Shown here piece after piece: positions 27,403-36,083 of a stretch of DNA of 64,000 bases. Origin of the DNA: an uncultured Isosphaeraceae bacterium (GTDB lineage: Bacteria > Planctomycetota > Planctomycetia > Isosphaerales > Isosphaeraceae); assembly GCA_945957605.1 (NCBI GenBank), contig CAMFLR010000005.1:186001-250000 (forward strand), given 5' to 3'. The translations under genes and the position numbers were made by a program. Under the pieces are notes generated by a model, which ran no database searches, was not told where the DNA came from, and saw only the letters and a list, made by a program, of their open reading frames with translations. The number at the start of each line of letters is the position of its first letter. Position 1 is the stretch's first letter.

Positions 27403-28233
27403 TTAACTTACACGAAGATTGGGCGGACCTGCCGCTACCACGAGCGTGGCATGCAACACCGTAACCGCCTGCCCCGCAAGCTGCACGCGATTGCCCTTCA
27501 CAGAGACTCGAACGACTCCGCCACGCTCCGACGCCTGATACGCCAACAACTCATTGCGCCCGAGCTTTTCAGCCCAGAATGGTCCCAGGAAACAATGCGC
27601 CGAGCCCGTGACCGGATCTTCATCAATTCCCGCTGCAGGTGCGAAGAAACGCGACACGAAATCAAACCCCGAATCACTTCTCGCAGTAACGATCACCCCG
27701 CGCCCGCCCAATCGCTTGAGTGCCGTGAAATCGGGCGCCAGTTGCCGCAAGACGGTTTCTGACTCAAGTTCGACGAGCAAATCGACTCCGTTGGAACTCG
27801 CCGAAATTGCGTTGGCACCAAGCGCCTGATCGAGCATTTCGATCACACTTGATTCGAGCGAACTTTTGGCCGGCTGTGCAGGAAAATCGAGTGTGATCCA
27901 GCCGTCGCTTCCACGAGTCGCCGTCAGCAAGCCGCTTCGCGTTCGAAAGAGCGCGGCTTGATTGGGATCAAGTCGGCCCGATTCCCACAATGTATGCGCC
28001 GCGGCAAGCGTCGCGTGCCCGCAGAGGTCGACCTCGATCGCCGGTGTGAGCCATCGCAGAGAAAATTGCTCACCCACCGGATAGAGAAATGCCGTCTCCG
28101 AAAGATTCATCTCGCGCGCCAGATGCTTCATCCAGGTTTCGTCGACAGGGCCGTCAGTCAGGCAGATGGCGGCGGGATTGCCCTGAAACGGGGTGGGTGT
28201 GAATGCGTCGACCTGGGTGATCGCAAGGTTCAT
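27403..28233 (-). CDS. PhzF-family isomerase/epimerase-like protein
   Basis: A 276-residue protein with the two-lobed PhzF (diaminopimelate-epimerase-like) fold. The N-terminal QVDAFTPTPFQGNPAA and NLSETAFL (catalytic Glu46, equivalent to PhzF Glu45) are present, as is DEDPVTGSAHCFLGPFW in the second lobe. No phenazine genes are nearby, so the true substrate is unknown; most homologues are annotated only by fold. It diverges from the small secreted protein at 28398. Confidence 0.88.
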   Translation of the reverse strand: MNLAITQVDAFTPTPFQGNPAAICLTDGPVDETWMKHLAREMNLSETAFLYPVGEQFSLRWLTPAIEVDLCGHATLAAAHTLWESGRLDPNQAALFRTRSGLLTATRGSDGWITLDFPAQPAKSSLESSVIEMLDQALGANAISASSNGVDLLVELESETVLRQLAPDFTALKRLGGRGVIVTARSDSGFDFVSRFFAPAAGIDEDPVTGSAHCFLGPFWAEKLGRNELLAYQASERGGVVRVSVKGNRVQLAGQAVTVLHATLVVAAGPPNLRVS

Positions 28234-28397
28234 GGCGCGGGTCTCATCAATGATTCGGACGGAAATTGACGACGGAATTCGGACCCCACCCTCGAAAAGA
28301 AAGTTCGCGGCCCGCTCCCTTCAACCGGAGCCCGGCCAATCGCCGATAACAGTGCGAAGAGTATCGCTGCGGGCCGTTCGAGTCTGAGGGTAGAGTC

Positions 28398-28913
28398 ATG
28401 CGTCGTCTGCGAATCGGTCTCGTCGCCTTTCTCATTACCTGCGGCCTGACTTCGATATCGGACGCGCAAGGACCGGTCATGACGATCGACGACCTCGTGA
28501 AAAAAACCGGCCCCGAGCTCGATGCGCTTTATCAGGCCGGTACCGTGCCGCCGATTCCGCAAGGACGCGTCCGCGGCCGCGCGATCTATTATCCTGGAAC
28601 GAAGCTGGCCGCGCCGATGGCTGCCGGTGCTCGCGTCGTCTGGCAAGGAAAGATCTTCGACGCGACGAACGCTACCGCGATCAACAAGTTTTTCGGCGTG
28701 AGATCGGTCCCTGGCAAGCTCTACCAGGGAACAAGCTGGTTCGACGGCGCTCCCTCGCTGATCCTCGACTATCAAGACACATCGCGCATCTACAAAAACT
28801 ATCGCGACGAAATCCGTCAGATTGGCCCAGGTCTTTACCTCGGATTGATGCACGATCGCCGCACCAATCCTCCCAACTTGAAGATGTACTTCGCGCTTGA
28901 AGAGGCCAACTGA
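28398..28913 (+). CDS. Small secreted protein of unknown function
   Basis: 171 residues with a signal peptide (MRRLRIGLVAFLITCGLTS, cleavage near SDAQ). The mature part begins with a helical hairpin (MTIDDLVKKTGPELDALYQAG), then a probable beta-barrel with a repeated PG-Y/L pattern (IYYPGTKLAAP, PGKLYQGTSWFDG, GPGLYLGLMHDR). The layout recalls lipocalin-like or DUF4334-like proteins, but I cannot assign it. GAGGGTAG lies before ATG 28398. Confidence 0.7.
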   Translation: MRRLRIGLVAFLITCGLTSISDAQGPVMTIDDLVKKTGPELDALYQAGTVPPIPQGRVRGRAIYYPGTKLAAPMAAGARVVWQGKIFDATNATAINKFFGVRSVPGKLYQGTSWFDGAPSLILDYQDTSRIYKNYRDEIRQIGPGLYLGLMHDRRTNPPNLKMYFALEEAN

Positions 28914-28996
28914 CCGCAGGTCGTCCACCTGGTGAACAATTGCATCGGCCTCTTGCGAACTCGGCATGCCACGGCTAATTTGGGACGGTGCATTTT

Positions 28997-30058
28997 GTGT
29001 CGTCCCCGCCCCGCATGGCCCCCGATTCACGAGGCCTTGTGTCCTCCCCCGCCACTCCGACCGAGACCCTCCCTCGCCCTGCAACCGCCCCGCTAGCGCG
29101 CGCCAAGGTTGTCATCAAGCTGGCGCTCACGGTACTCGTTCTGTTCGCGGTGGCGCGACACGCCTCGAAGACCTGGCGAGACCTTGCCGAGAAGGGTGAG
29201 TCGATCGCAATTCGCCCCGTGCCTTTTGCCGCGGCGATCGTGATTTATGCGATCGGCCTGGTGCCCATCGGCATCTTTTACGGCCGGGTGATGGACGCAA
29301 GCGCAACGCCCATCTCAATGTACGCCGCGGTGCGTGCCTACTTCATCAGCCACCTCGGCAAGTATGTGCCCGGCAAGGCACTCGTCGTGGTGATGCGAGC
29401 GGGACTTTCGAGTCCTTACGGTGCGCGAGTGAGCACATCCGCCTTCGCCACCTTCTACGAAACGCTCCTGATGATGGCGGCCGGCGGATTGCTTTCGGGC
29501 GTCGCCTTCGGTTGGAACGCGATCGTTCAGATTCCAATCCCGCTGAGTGGTGGCGCGCAGGTCGCTCTGCCGCTCCCGCTTTTGGGCTTAGGTCTCGGCG
29601 CGATGATGCTCGTCTTCGTCTGGCCGAGCGTTTTTCCGCGCCTTGGCTCAATCGCTCGCGGTCCATTTCGCGGCGTCGGCAGTGATGCGATTCCAACGAT
29701 GTCCTACCGCCTTCTCGCCGAAGGACTGTTGCTTTCGACAATCGGCTGGATCGGTCTCGGCCTCAGCCAGGTGGCGATTCTTTACGCGGTGCTTCCCGCC
29801 GGCTTGCCGCTCTCGGTCTGGCCGACTGCGATTGCCAGCGTGGCACTGGCGACGGTCGCCGGGTTTGTGATTCCGATTTCGCCCGGCGGATTGGGCGTCC
29901 GCGAATATGTGCTCTGGACCGCGCTCGCTTCGGTCATCGATCGCGACCGCGCTGTCATTGCCGCACTTGTGCTTCGACTCGCCTGGGTGATCGGCGAAGT
30001 CGGCATCGCGGCCATTCTTGCGCCCCTTCGCCCCGCGCCTCCGCGAGCCGTTGCATGA
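28997..30058 (+). CDS. Flippase-like integral membrane protein (LPG synthase TM / UPF0104 family)
   Basis: About 353 residues. After a disordered N-terminus come roughly eight membrane helices from about residue 35. The pattern SHLGKYVPGKALVVVMRAGL, followed later by SPGGLGVREYVL, is diagnostic of the lysylphosphatidylglycerol synthetase TM/flippase family. The start is uncertain: GTG 28988, GTG 28997 (preceded by GGGACGG) and ATG 29015 are all possible. Its TGA overlaps the ATG of the next gene by 4 bp. Next to a DPM-like transferase, a role in handling lipid-linked sugars is inferred. Confidence 0.82.
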   Translation: MSSPPRMAPDSRGLVSSPATPTETLPRPATAPLARAKVVIKLALTVLVLFAVARHASKTWRDLAEKGESIAIRPVPFAAAIVIYAIGLVPIGIFYGRVMDASATPISMYAAVRAYFISHLGKYVPGKALVVVMRAGLSSPYGARVSTSAFATFYETLLMMAAGGLLSGVAFGWNAIVQIPIPLSGGAQVALPLPLLGLGLGAMMLVFVWPSVFPRLGSIARGPFRGVGSDAIPTMSYRLLAEGLLLSTIGWIGLGLSQVAILYAVLPAGLPLSVWPTAIASVALATVAGFVIPISPGGLGVREYVLWTALASVIDRDRAVIAALVLRLAWVIGEVGIAAILAPLRPAPPRAVA

Positions 30059-31017
30059 TCAGCTTCGTCATCCCTCTCATGAACGAAGAAGAGAACTTGC
30101 GGGCGCTCCATGAAGAGCTGTCTTCGGCCATTCACGCCGCCCGGCTCGAATCGACCGAGATCATCTTCATCGACGACGGCAGCACCGACGGTTCCTGGAA
30201 CGTCGTCGAAGAAATCGCGCAGGATGACCCAAGAGTCACCGGCATCAAATTCCGCCGCAACTTCGGCAAGGCCGCCGCGCTCACCGCTGGTTTCGCCCAG
30301 GCGTCGGGCAACGTCATCTTCACGCTCGACGGCGATCTGCAAGACGACCCCGTCGAAATCCCGCGCTTCCTGGCAAAGCTCGACGACGGTTTCGACCTCG
30401 TCAGCGGCTGGAAAAAACGCCGGCACGACCCCTGGCACAAGGTCGGCCCCAGCCGCGTCTTCAATTGGCTGGTGAGCAACGTGACTCACTGTCACTTGCA
30501 TGATCATAATTGTGGTTACAAAGCCTATCGCCGCGCGGTCATCGACGAGGTGACAATTCACGGAGAGTTGCATCGCTTCGTGCCGGCCCTGGCGCACGCC
30601 CGCGGATTCCGCGTCGGTGAGCTCGAAGTTCATCACCGCGCTCGTACTCACGGTGTTTCCAAGTATGGTTTCAGCCGCTTTTTGAAGGGGTTGTTCGACC
30701 TCTTCCAGGTGCGATTCGTCACGCGTTACGGTCAGCGACCGCTACACGTGCTGGGGACAATTGGCCTCGGGTTTTTCGGCCTTGGGATGCTCGGACTGAT
30801 TGTGTTGATGGTTGGAGCGGCTTTCGGTTGGAGTGTAGCTTTGACGGTTGTTCCCGCGATCGCGTCAGGCGCGTTGGCGATCACCGGCACGCTGCTGATC
30901 GCCCTCGGGTTTGTGGCCGAACTGCTGACGTCATACAATCTCGACGTTTCGAAGACATACACCATCGCGGCGAAGGTTGGGTCGCAGACAGCGGCACAGG
31001 AGTTCGTTCGACCATGA
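30055..31017 (+). CDS. GT2 glycosyltransferase, polyprenyl-phosphate sugar transferase type (DPM/ArnC/GtrB-like)
   Basis: A 320-residue family 2 transferase. VIPLMNEEENL (5-15) starts the GT-A fold, FIDDGSTDGSW (38-48) binds the nucleotide, and LDGDLQDDP (91-99) contains the DxD metal site Asp92-Gly-Asp94. Two C-terminal membrane helices (about 228-255 and 262-290) place it with GtrB-like enzymes that load a sugar onto undecaprenyl phosphate. It is coupled by ATGA overlaps to the upstream flippase and the downstream membrane protein. Confidence 0.9.
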   Translation: MISFVIPLMNEEENLRALHEELSSAIHAARLESTEIIFIDDGSTDGSWNVVEEIAQDDPRVTGIKFRRNFGKAAALTAGFAQASGNVIFTLDGDLQDDPVEIPRFLAKLDDGFDLVSGWKKRRHDPWHKVGPSRVFNWLVSNVTHCHLHDHNCGYKAYRRAVIDEVTIHGELHRFVPALAHARGFRVGELEVHHRARTHGVSKYGFSRFLKGLFDLFQVRFVTRYGQRPLHVLGTIGLGFFGLGMLGLIVLMVGAAFGWSVALTVVPAIASGALAITGTLLIALGFVAELLTSYNLDVSKTYTIAAKVGSQTAAQEFVRP

Positions 31018-32504
31018 TCGACCCAAAACTTCCCGAAGCCCGGCCCGTTGTCCGTCAATTCGTGGCGTTGCTCGTCATCTGCACGGCAGTGTTCCACTCG
31101 CTCGGTTCGACCCTGCGCATGCCGTCGCACCTCGAAGCGAACGATATCTCGCGCTGGTGCACGGTTTGGTCGCTCGTCGAAAAGGGGACGTATCAAATCG
31201 ACGATTGCCCCTGGCAAACGAAAACGCAGGATAAGGTTTACAAGGTCTCGCCGTTCGAAAAAGACAATCCCAACGCCAAGAAGCATTTCTATTCGAGCAA
31301 GCCGCCACTTTTGCCAACCTTGATCGCTGGCGTGCTCTATCCCGTGCGCAAACTCACCGGCGTGCCGCTCGACTCTCATGTTCTCCAGCAGCGCATCACG
31401 CGAAACACCCGCAAGTACGACCCGAACGATCATTCCAAGTACGAAACCGTCACCGAATCTCCTCCGCCTCTCCCTTGGCCCGTCTACGTTTTTTATTTCA
31501 AGCCAGTCATCATTCTTTTGAACGTTGTTCCTTACCTGATTTTCCTCATTCTCTTCGCACGTTTGCTCGATCGTCTGGTCGAGAACGACTGGGCCTGGTT
31601 TGCGGGAATCATTGCCGCAGCCTGGGCGATGCCGCTGACGATCTTCAACACAACGCTCAACAATCACACCGTCGCAGCCTTCAGTGCATTTTTCGCGGTC
31701 TACGCGCTGCTCAAAATCTGGGACGAGCAACCGCTTCCCGACGATGCCGACGTCGACTATCGTTCCCCGGTCCCCTATGGCGCCTATTTCGCAGCTGGAT
31801 TCTGGGGCTCGTTCACCTTCTGCAATGAACTGCCCGCCCTCGCCTTTACCGCGCTTTTGGCGCTCGCCGTATTCGCTCGCTCACCCAAGGCAACGTTCAC
31901 CGCATTCCTGCCCGGGGCGATCATCCCGCTCATTCCGTTCTTCTTCACGCTCTACGCGGCGACAGGCGGATTCACCCCGTTCTACTCCGAGTTCGGCGGA
32001 CCATCCTACGAGTACGAAGGGAGCTACTGGGTTAGCCCGCTTGAGATGGACTGGTTCGACAAGCACCCCGAACCCTGGCATACGTATCTTTTCCACATGC
32101 TGATCGGCCATCGCGGCATGTTCTCGCTGACGCCGATTTTCCTGCTCGCCATTGTGCCAATGATCAAGGCAATGACGGGCAGCGAGGGGAAGCGCATGAC
32201 GGTCCTCGCCATGATGACGGGGTTTCTGACGGTCGTGCTCTTTGGGTTCTACACGTACAAAACGCACAACTATGGCGGGTCGAGCCAGGGCTTGCGCTGG
32301 CTGTTCTGGATCTTCCCGCTCTGGATGATTTTCGTTCCCAAGGGGTTCGAGTCGGGTCAAACGAGTCGCGCGATGCGCTGGGTGGGAATCCTCTGCCTGG
32401 GATTCTCGGTGCTGACGGTTGGCTATGGAATGCGCATTCCCTGGAGCCATCCGTGGATCCTCGACATGATCGAGCACTTTAATCTCTATACGCTCACACG
32501 ATGA
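31014..32504 (+). CDS. Polytopic membrane protein, probable GT-C-type glycosyltransferase
   Basis: 496 residues from ATG 31014, which overlaps the upstream stop codon; the frame is open further upstream to 30828 but that part lies inside the transferase gene. About ten membrane helices are predicted by eye. The first external loop has an acidic pair (SHLEANDISRW) and a YSSKPPLLPTL stretch like the loop of GT39/ArnT enzymes, which use polyprenyl-phosphate sugars as donors. The assignment is by topology and context (flippase plus DPM-like enzyme), not by a decisive motif. It would transfer the lipid-linked sugar outside the membrane. Confidence 0.75.
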   Translation: MIDPKLPEARPVVRQFVALLVICTAVFHSLGSTLRMPSHLEANDISRWCTVWSLVEKGTYQIDDCPWQTKTQDKVYKVSPFEKDNPNAKKHFYSSKPPLLPTLIAGVLYPVRKLTGVPLDSHVLQQRITRNTRKYDPNDHSKYETVTESPPPLPWPVYVFYFKPVIILLNVVPYLIFLILFARLLDRLVENDWAWFAGIIAAAWAMPLTIFNTTLNNHTVAAFSAFFAVYALLKIWDEQPLPDDADVDYRSPVPYGAYFAAGFWGSFTFCNELPALAFTALLALAVFARSPKATFTAFLPGAIIPLIPFFFTLYAATGGFTPFYSEFGGPSYEYEGSYWVSPLEMDWFDKHPEPWHTYLFHMLIGHRGMFSLTPIFLLAIVPMIKAMTGSEGKRMTVLAMMTGFLTVVLFGFYTYKTHNYGGSSQGLRWLFWIFPLWMIFVPKGFESGQTSRAMRWVGILCLGFSVLTVGYGMRIPWSHPWILDMIEHFNLYTLTR

Positions 32505-32666
32505 CCGTCCGTCGATTCATGGCCGCATGCAGGCTATCGAATTCCTTCGGACAAATGATTGACGGCGCGTTCGCGTTCAAATAGTGTTGATTGATTGAGA
32601 ACCGGCCGGATTGTCCGGTCGGCTCATGCGCATCGCAGGGCGTCCTCTCCAGACAGGAGCACTGTC

Positions 32667-33704
32667 GTGAAAGTTTGGGGCCGCATTTCCGCGTTCGTTT
32701 TGGTTCTGGGACTCGCCGGGTCGGCGTACGCTGCCGATCGCACGGCAGATGAGATCGTCAAGGAACTTGAAGGGATTGCACGTCCCAAGACGCCGTCGGA
32801 GCTCAAGGAAGGCAACAAGAAGCGTGCCGACTTGATTGGTGAGCTGGTCAAGAACTTCCCCGATGATTCACGCGTCACCAAGTTGCTACCTTCGCGTTGG
32901 GGCGCTCTGTCACAACTGGGCGAGGTCGATACCGCCGTTGCCGAGATCAACAAGACGGTCGCGGAAACCAAGGATGAGACTTTCCGCACGTTCGCCATGT
33001 ATCTGAAGGCGCAAATCTTATTGAACAACAGCCCCGCTAAACCATCCAAGGCTGCTCAGGCCGCAATCGATGACTATTTGAAGGCATATCCTAAGGATCA
33101 ACGTGGCCCCGCTCTGCTCTACATGACGGTAATGAGGGGTGCAGACCCGGCTGAGAAGAAGCTCATTGAAGACCGAATCCTCAAGGATTACGAGTCGAGC
33201 CCTTATGCCGAGATGATCAAGTCCAAGCGCAAGCAGGACGAACGGGTCGGAAAGCCCTTTGAGCTCGAATTCACCGAAGCGATCAAAGGCACGACAATCT
33301 CCATGAAAAGCCTCAAGGGGAAGGTTGTCGTTATCGACTTCTGGGCGACTTGGTGCGGTCCGTGCGTCGCCGAAATGCCGAAGATGAAAGAGCTTTACGC
33401 TGAATACAAGGACAAGGGCGTTGAGTTCATCGGTATCAGTCTCGATCAACCCAAAGAAGCCGGCGGGCTCAACAAGTTGAAGGATTTCGTCGCCAAGAAT
33501 GAAATCACCTGGCCGCAGTACTACCAGGGCAACGGTTGGAAGAGTGAATTCTCGAGCGAATGGGGCATCAACTCGATCCCCTGTGTCTTCATCATCGACG
33601 CCGACGGCAATCTCGCCACGAACGAGGCGCGCGGAAAGCTCGAGAAGCTGATCCCCGAACTCCTCGCGAAGAAGGGCAAGTCCAGCCCGAGCACCAACGA
33701 ATAA
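32667..33704 (+). CDS. Secreted TlpA-like thioredoxin-fold protein
   Basis: 345 residues from GTG 32667, chosen because AGGAG lies 7 bases upstream and the frame then begins with a good signal peptide (VKVWGRISAFVLVLGLAGSAYA). Residues about 25-185 are helical and TPR-like. The C-terminal domain (about 190-340) is an AhpC/TSA-type thioredoxin with WCGPC at 229-233 (FWATWCGPCVAEMPKM) and the cis-proline loop INSIPCVFIID. It should act as a thiol-disulfide oxidoreductase outside the cytoplasm. It stands alone between the glycosylation operon and the debranching enzyme. Confidence 0.85.
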   Translation: MKVWGRISAFVLVLGLAGSAYAADRTADEIVKELEGIARPKTPSELKEGNKKRADLIGELVKNFPDDSRVTKLLPSRWGALSQLGEVDTAVAEINKTVAETKDETFRTFAMYLKAQILLNNSPAKPSKAAQAAIDDYLKAYPKDQRGPALLYMTVMRGADPAEKKLIEDRILKDYESSPYAEMIKSKRKQDERVGKPFELEFTEAIKGTTISMKSLKGKVVVIDFWATWCGPCVAEMPKMKELYAEYKDKGVEFIGISLDQPKEAGGLNKLKDFVAKNEITWPQYYQGNGWKSEFSSEWGINSIPCVFIIDADGNLATNEARGKLEKLIPELLAKKGKSSPSTNE

Positions 33705-33736
33705 CAATTTCGCTCAACAAACCGAGCTAAACTTTC

Positions 33737-33774
33737 ATGGCCCGCAGGGTGAATTAATCCACCTTGCGGGCCAT
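33737..33774 (+). terminator. Strong hairpin terminator after the thioredoxin gene
   Basis: ATGGCCCGCAGGGTG pairs with CACCTTGCGGGCCAT (15 pairs with one G-U, 8-nt loop), followed by GTTGTTTTG. It ends the thioredoxin transcript. Confidence 0.85.
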
Positions 33775-33962
33775 GTTGTTTTGCGATCGACACCCCACGC
33801 CCAAGGGATGGGCTTGTACCCGTCGGTCAGGTTGTCGACAATGGCGAACTTCTAACGATCACGGCGAACTCTCCATTCGTCAGGTCGATCGCACTTCACG
33901 TCCCAACCAATGTGCGCGGAACGCTTGTTCGCGGCCCTGGCTTACTGGAGAGATGCGCCTTT

Positions 33963-36083
33963 ATGTCGACGAAAGTGATTTTTCCCCCCGAGCTGGGGCC
34001 AGGCGCATTCCCTCGCTATACGTTTCAAGGGCTGCCGCTCACCGTCACGCGCGGCCATCCCGTACCGCTCGGCGCAAGCCGAACTCCCAGCGGCGTGAAC
34101 TTCGCGATCATCAGCCGCCACGCGACCTCGGTGCGCCTCGTCATCTCCGAGCCCTGCAATCCCGAGACCTTCATCGAGATTCCGCTCGGTCCCAAATACT
34201 TCCGCACCGGCGACCACTGGCACGTGCGCGTCGACGGCCTGCCCGATGAATTCGCCTATGGCTATCGCGTCGACGGTCCCAAAGGAAACGGCAATCGCTT
34301 CGACCCGAGCCTGGTTCTGTTCGACCCTGCCTCGCGCGCGATCGCTTGCGGTCGCCCCTGGGGGCAGAGCGGCACAATCTCGCGCCGCAGTCTGCTCACG
34401 CGCGTCGGCAATAATCGCCAGGACGACGTCAATCCGCGCATCGCGCGCGAGGACACGATTATCTATGAACTGCACGTGCGCGGATTTACCGTCGATCCCT
34501 CGTCGGGCGTACGTCATCCCGGAACCTACGCCGGCCTCACGGAAAAGATCGGCTACCTCAAAGATCTTGGCGTCACTGCGGTCGAGCTGCTGCCGATCGA
34601 CGAGTTCGACGAGAACGATTGCCCGTTCGTGAACCCGCTGAACGGCGAGCGTCTGCGCAACTTCTGGGGCTACAACACGCTGGCCTACTCCGCGCCCAAA
34701 GCGGCCTACGCGAGCAACTGGGAAGGAATCGAGCCGCTTCGCGAATTCTGCGGCATGGTGAAGCAGTTTCACACCGAAGGCATGGAAATCGTGCTCGACG
34801 TCGTGTTCAACCACACGTCCGAAGGCGGCGAATTCGGGCCGACGTTCCATTTCAAAGGCCTTGATAACAGCATGTATTACATGCTGGATGAACACGGCCG
34901 ATACATGAATTTTTCCGGCTGCGGCAACACGGTAAACAGCAATCACCCCGTCGTTCGCGGCCTTATCCTATCCTGCCTGCGCAACATGGTCGCCGAGGCG
35001 GGAATCGACGGCTTCCGTTTCGATCTCGCGTCAGTTCTCGGTCGCGACCGCCAGGGGAATGTGCTCGTCGAGCCGCCGGTGATCGAGTCGATCTCTGAAG
35101 ACGCGCTGCTCATGGACACGAAGCTCATCGCCGAACCTTGGGACGCTGGCGGGCTTTATCAAGTCGGCAGCTTCCCTGGCGGACCGCGCTGGAGTGTGTG
35201 GAACGGCCAGTATCGCGACGACATCCGCCGCTTCTGGCGTGGTGATCCGGGTTTGATCTCAGCGGTTGCGACGCGCATCTGCGGCAGCGACGATCTCTAT
35301 CACGGTCGCGGCCCGCTGCACTCGATCAATTTCATTACGTGTCACGACGGGTTCACGCTCTACGACCTCGTTGCGTACAACCACAAGCACAACGAGGCGA
35401 ACGGCGAAGGGAATCGCGACGGCTCCGACGGCAACTGGAGCTGGAACTGCGGCGCTGAAGGTCGCACGGATGATCGCGACGTCAATATGCTCCGCAACCG
35501 CCAGGTGCGCAACCTGATGGCCACGCTGCTCATCTCGCAAGGCGTGCCGATGATTCTCGGCGGCGATGAGATGCTCCGCACCCAGGAAGGGAACAACAAC
35601 GCCTGGTGCCAGGACAACGAGATCAGTTGGGTGAACTGGAATCTGTCCAAGGAAAGCACCGACTTCCAGCGCTTCACCAAGCAAATGATCGCGCTTCGCA
35701 AACGTCATCACGTTCTGCGGCGGAAAACATTCTTCCGCGGCGACCATAGCCTGACGCCCGACATCATCTGGCACGGCACCCTGCCCTGCCGTCCCGACTG
35801 GTCCGAGACAAGCCATGCGATCGCATTCGCAATCGACGGCCGGCGGAGCGATCGCGACCAGCTCGATCGCGACATCTACGTCGCCATGAATGCGCACTGG
35901 GAACCGAAGACGTTCCAGATCCCCGCATCTCCAAGCGGACGCGCCTGGCGACGTACGGTCGACACTGCGCTGTCCTCACCTGACGATGCGGTGGGCCTCG
36001 ACGAAGGCCCGCGCGTGGAAGTGAAAGATCGCTACGTCGTCGAGCCGCGCTCGATGATCATTCTGGTTTCCGAGGCAGTGTGA
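33963..36083 (+). CDS. glgX: Glycogen debranching enzyme / isoamylase (GlgX-like, GH13)
   Basis: 706 residues from ATG 33963 (MSTKVIFPPELGPG). The N-terminal CBM48 domain (about 30-150; PLGASRTPSGVNFAI, FAYGYRVDGP) precedes a GH13 barrel. YELHVRGFTVDPSSG starts the barrel; the nucleophile is Asp354 in DGFRFDLASVLGRD, the acid/base Glu391 in IAEPWDAGG and the stabilising Asp462 in CHDGFTLYD. The enzyme would cut alpha-1,6 branches of glycogen. The longest frame starts at 33912, but the extra residues are not family-like. The 3' end overlaps the convergent gene by 26 bp. Confidence 0.9.
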   Translation: MSTKVIFPPELGPGAFPRYTFQGLPLTVTRGHPVPLGASRTPSGVNFAIISRHATSVRLVISEPCNPETFIEIPLGPKYFRTGDHWHVRVDGLPDEFAYGYRVDGPKGNGNRFDPSLVLFDPASRAIACGRPWGQSGTISRRSLLTRVGNNRQDDVNPRIAREDTIIYELHVRGFTVDPSSGVRHPGTYAGLTEKIGYLKDLGVTAVELLPIDEFDENDCPFVNPLNGERLRNFWGYNTLAYSAPKAAYASNWEGIEPLREFCGMVKQFHTEGMEIVLDVVFNHTSEGGEFGPTFHFKGLDNSMYYMLDEHGRYMNFSGCGNTVNSNHPVVRGLILSCLRNMVAEAGIDGFRFDLASVLGRDRQGNVLVEPPVIESISEDALLMDTKLIAEPWDAGGLYQVGSFPGGPRWSVWNGQYRDDIRRFWRGDPGLISAVATRICGSDDLYHGRGPLHSINFITCHDGFTLYDLVAYNHKHNEANGEGNRDGSDGNWSWNCGAEGRTDDRDVNMLRNRQVRNLMATLLISQGVPMILGGDEMLRTQEGNNNAWCQDNEISWVNWNLSKESTDFQRFTKQMIALRKRHHVLRRKTFFRGDHSLTPDIIWHGTLPCRPDWSETSHAIAFAIDGRRSDRDQLDRDIYVAMNAHWEPKTFQIPASPSGRAWRRTVDTALSSPDDAVGLDEGPRVEVKDRYVVEPRSMIILVSEAV

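Noticed and set aside
28398-28913. DUF4334/lipocalin assignment for the small secreted protein
   Set aside because: Only a loose resemblance in the C-terminal half; not enough to name a family.
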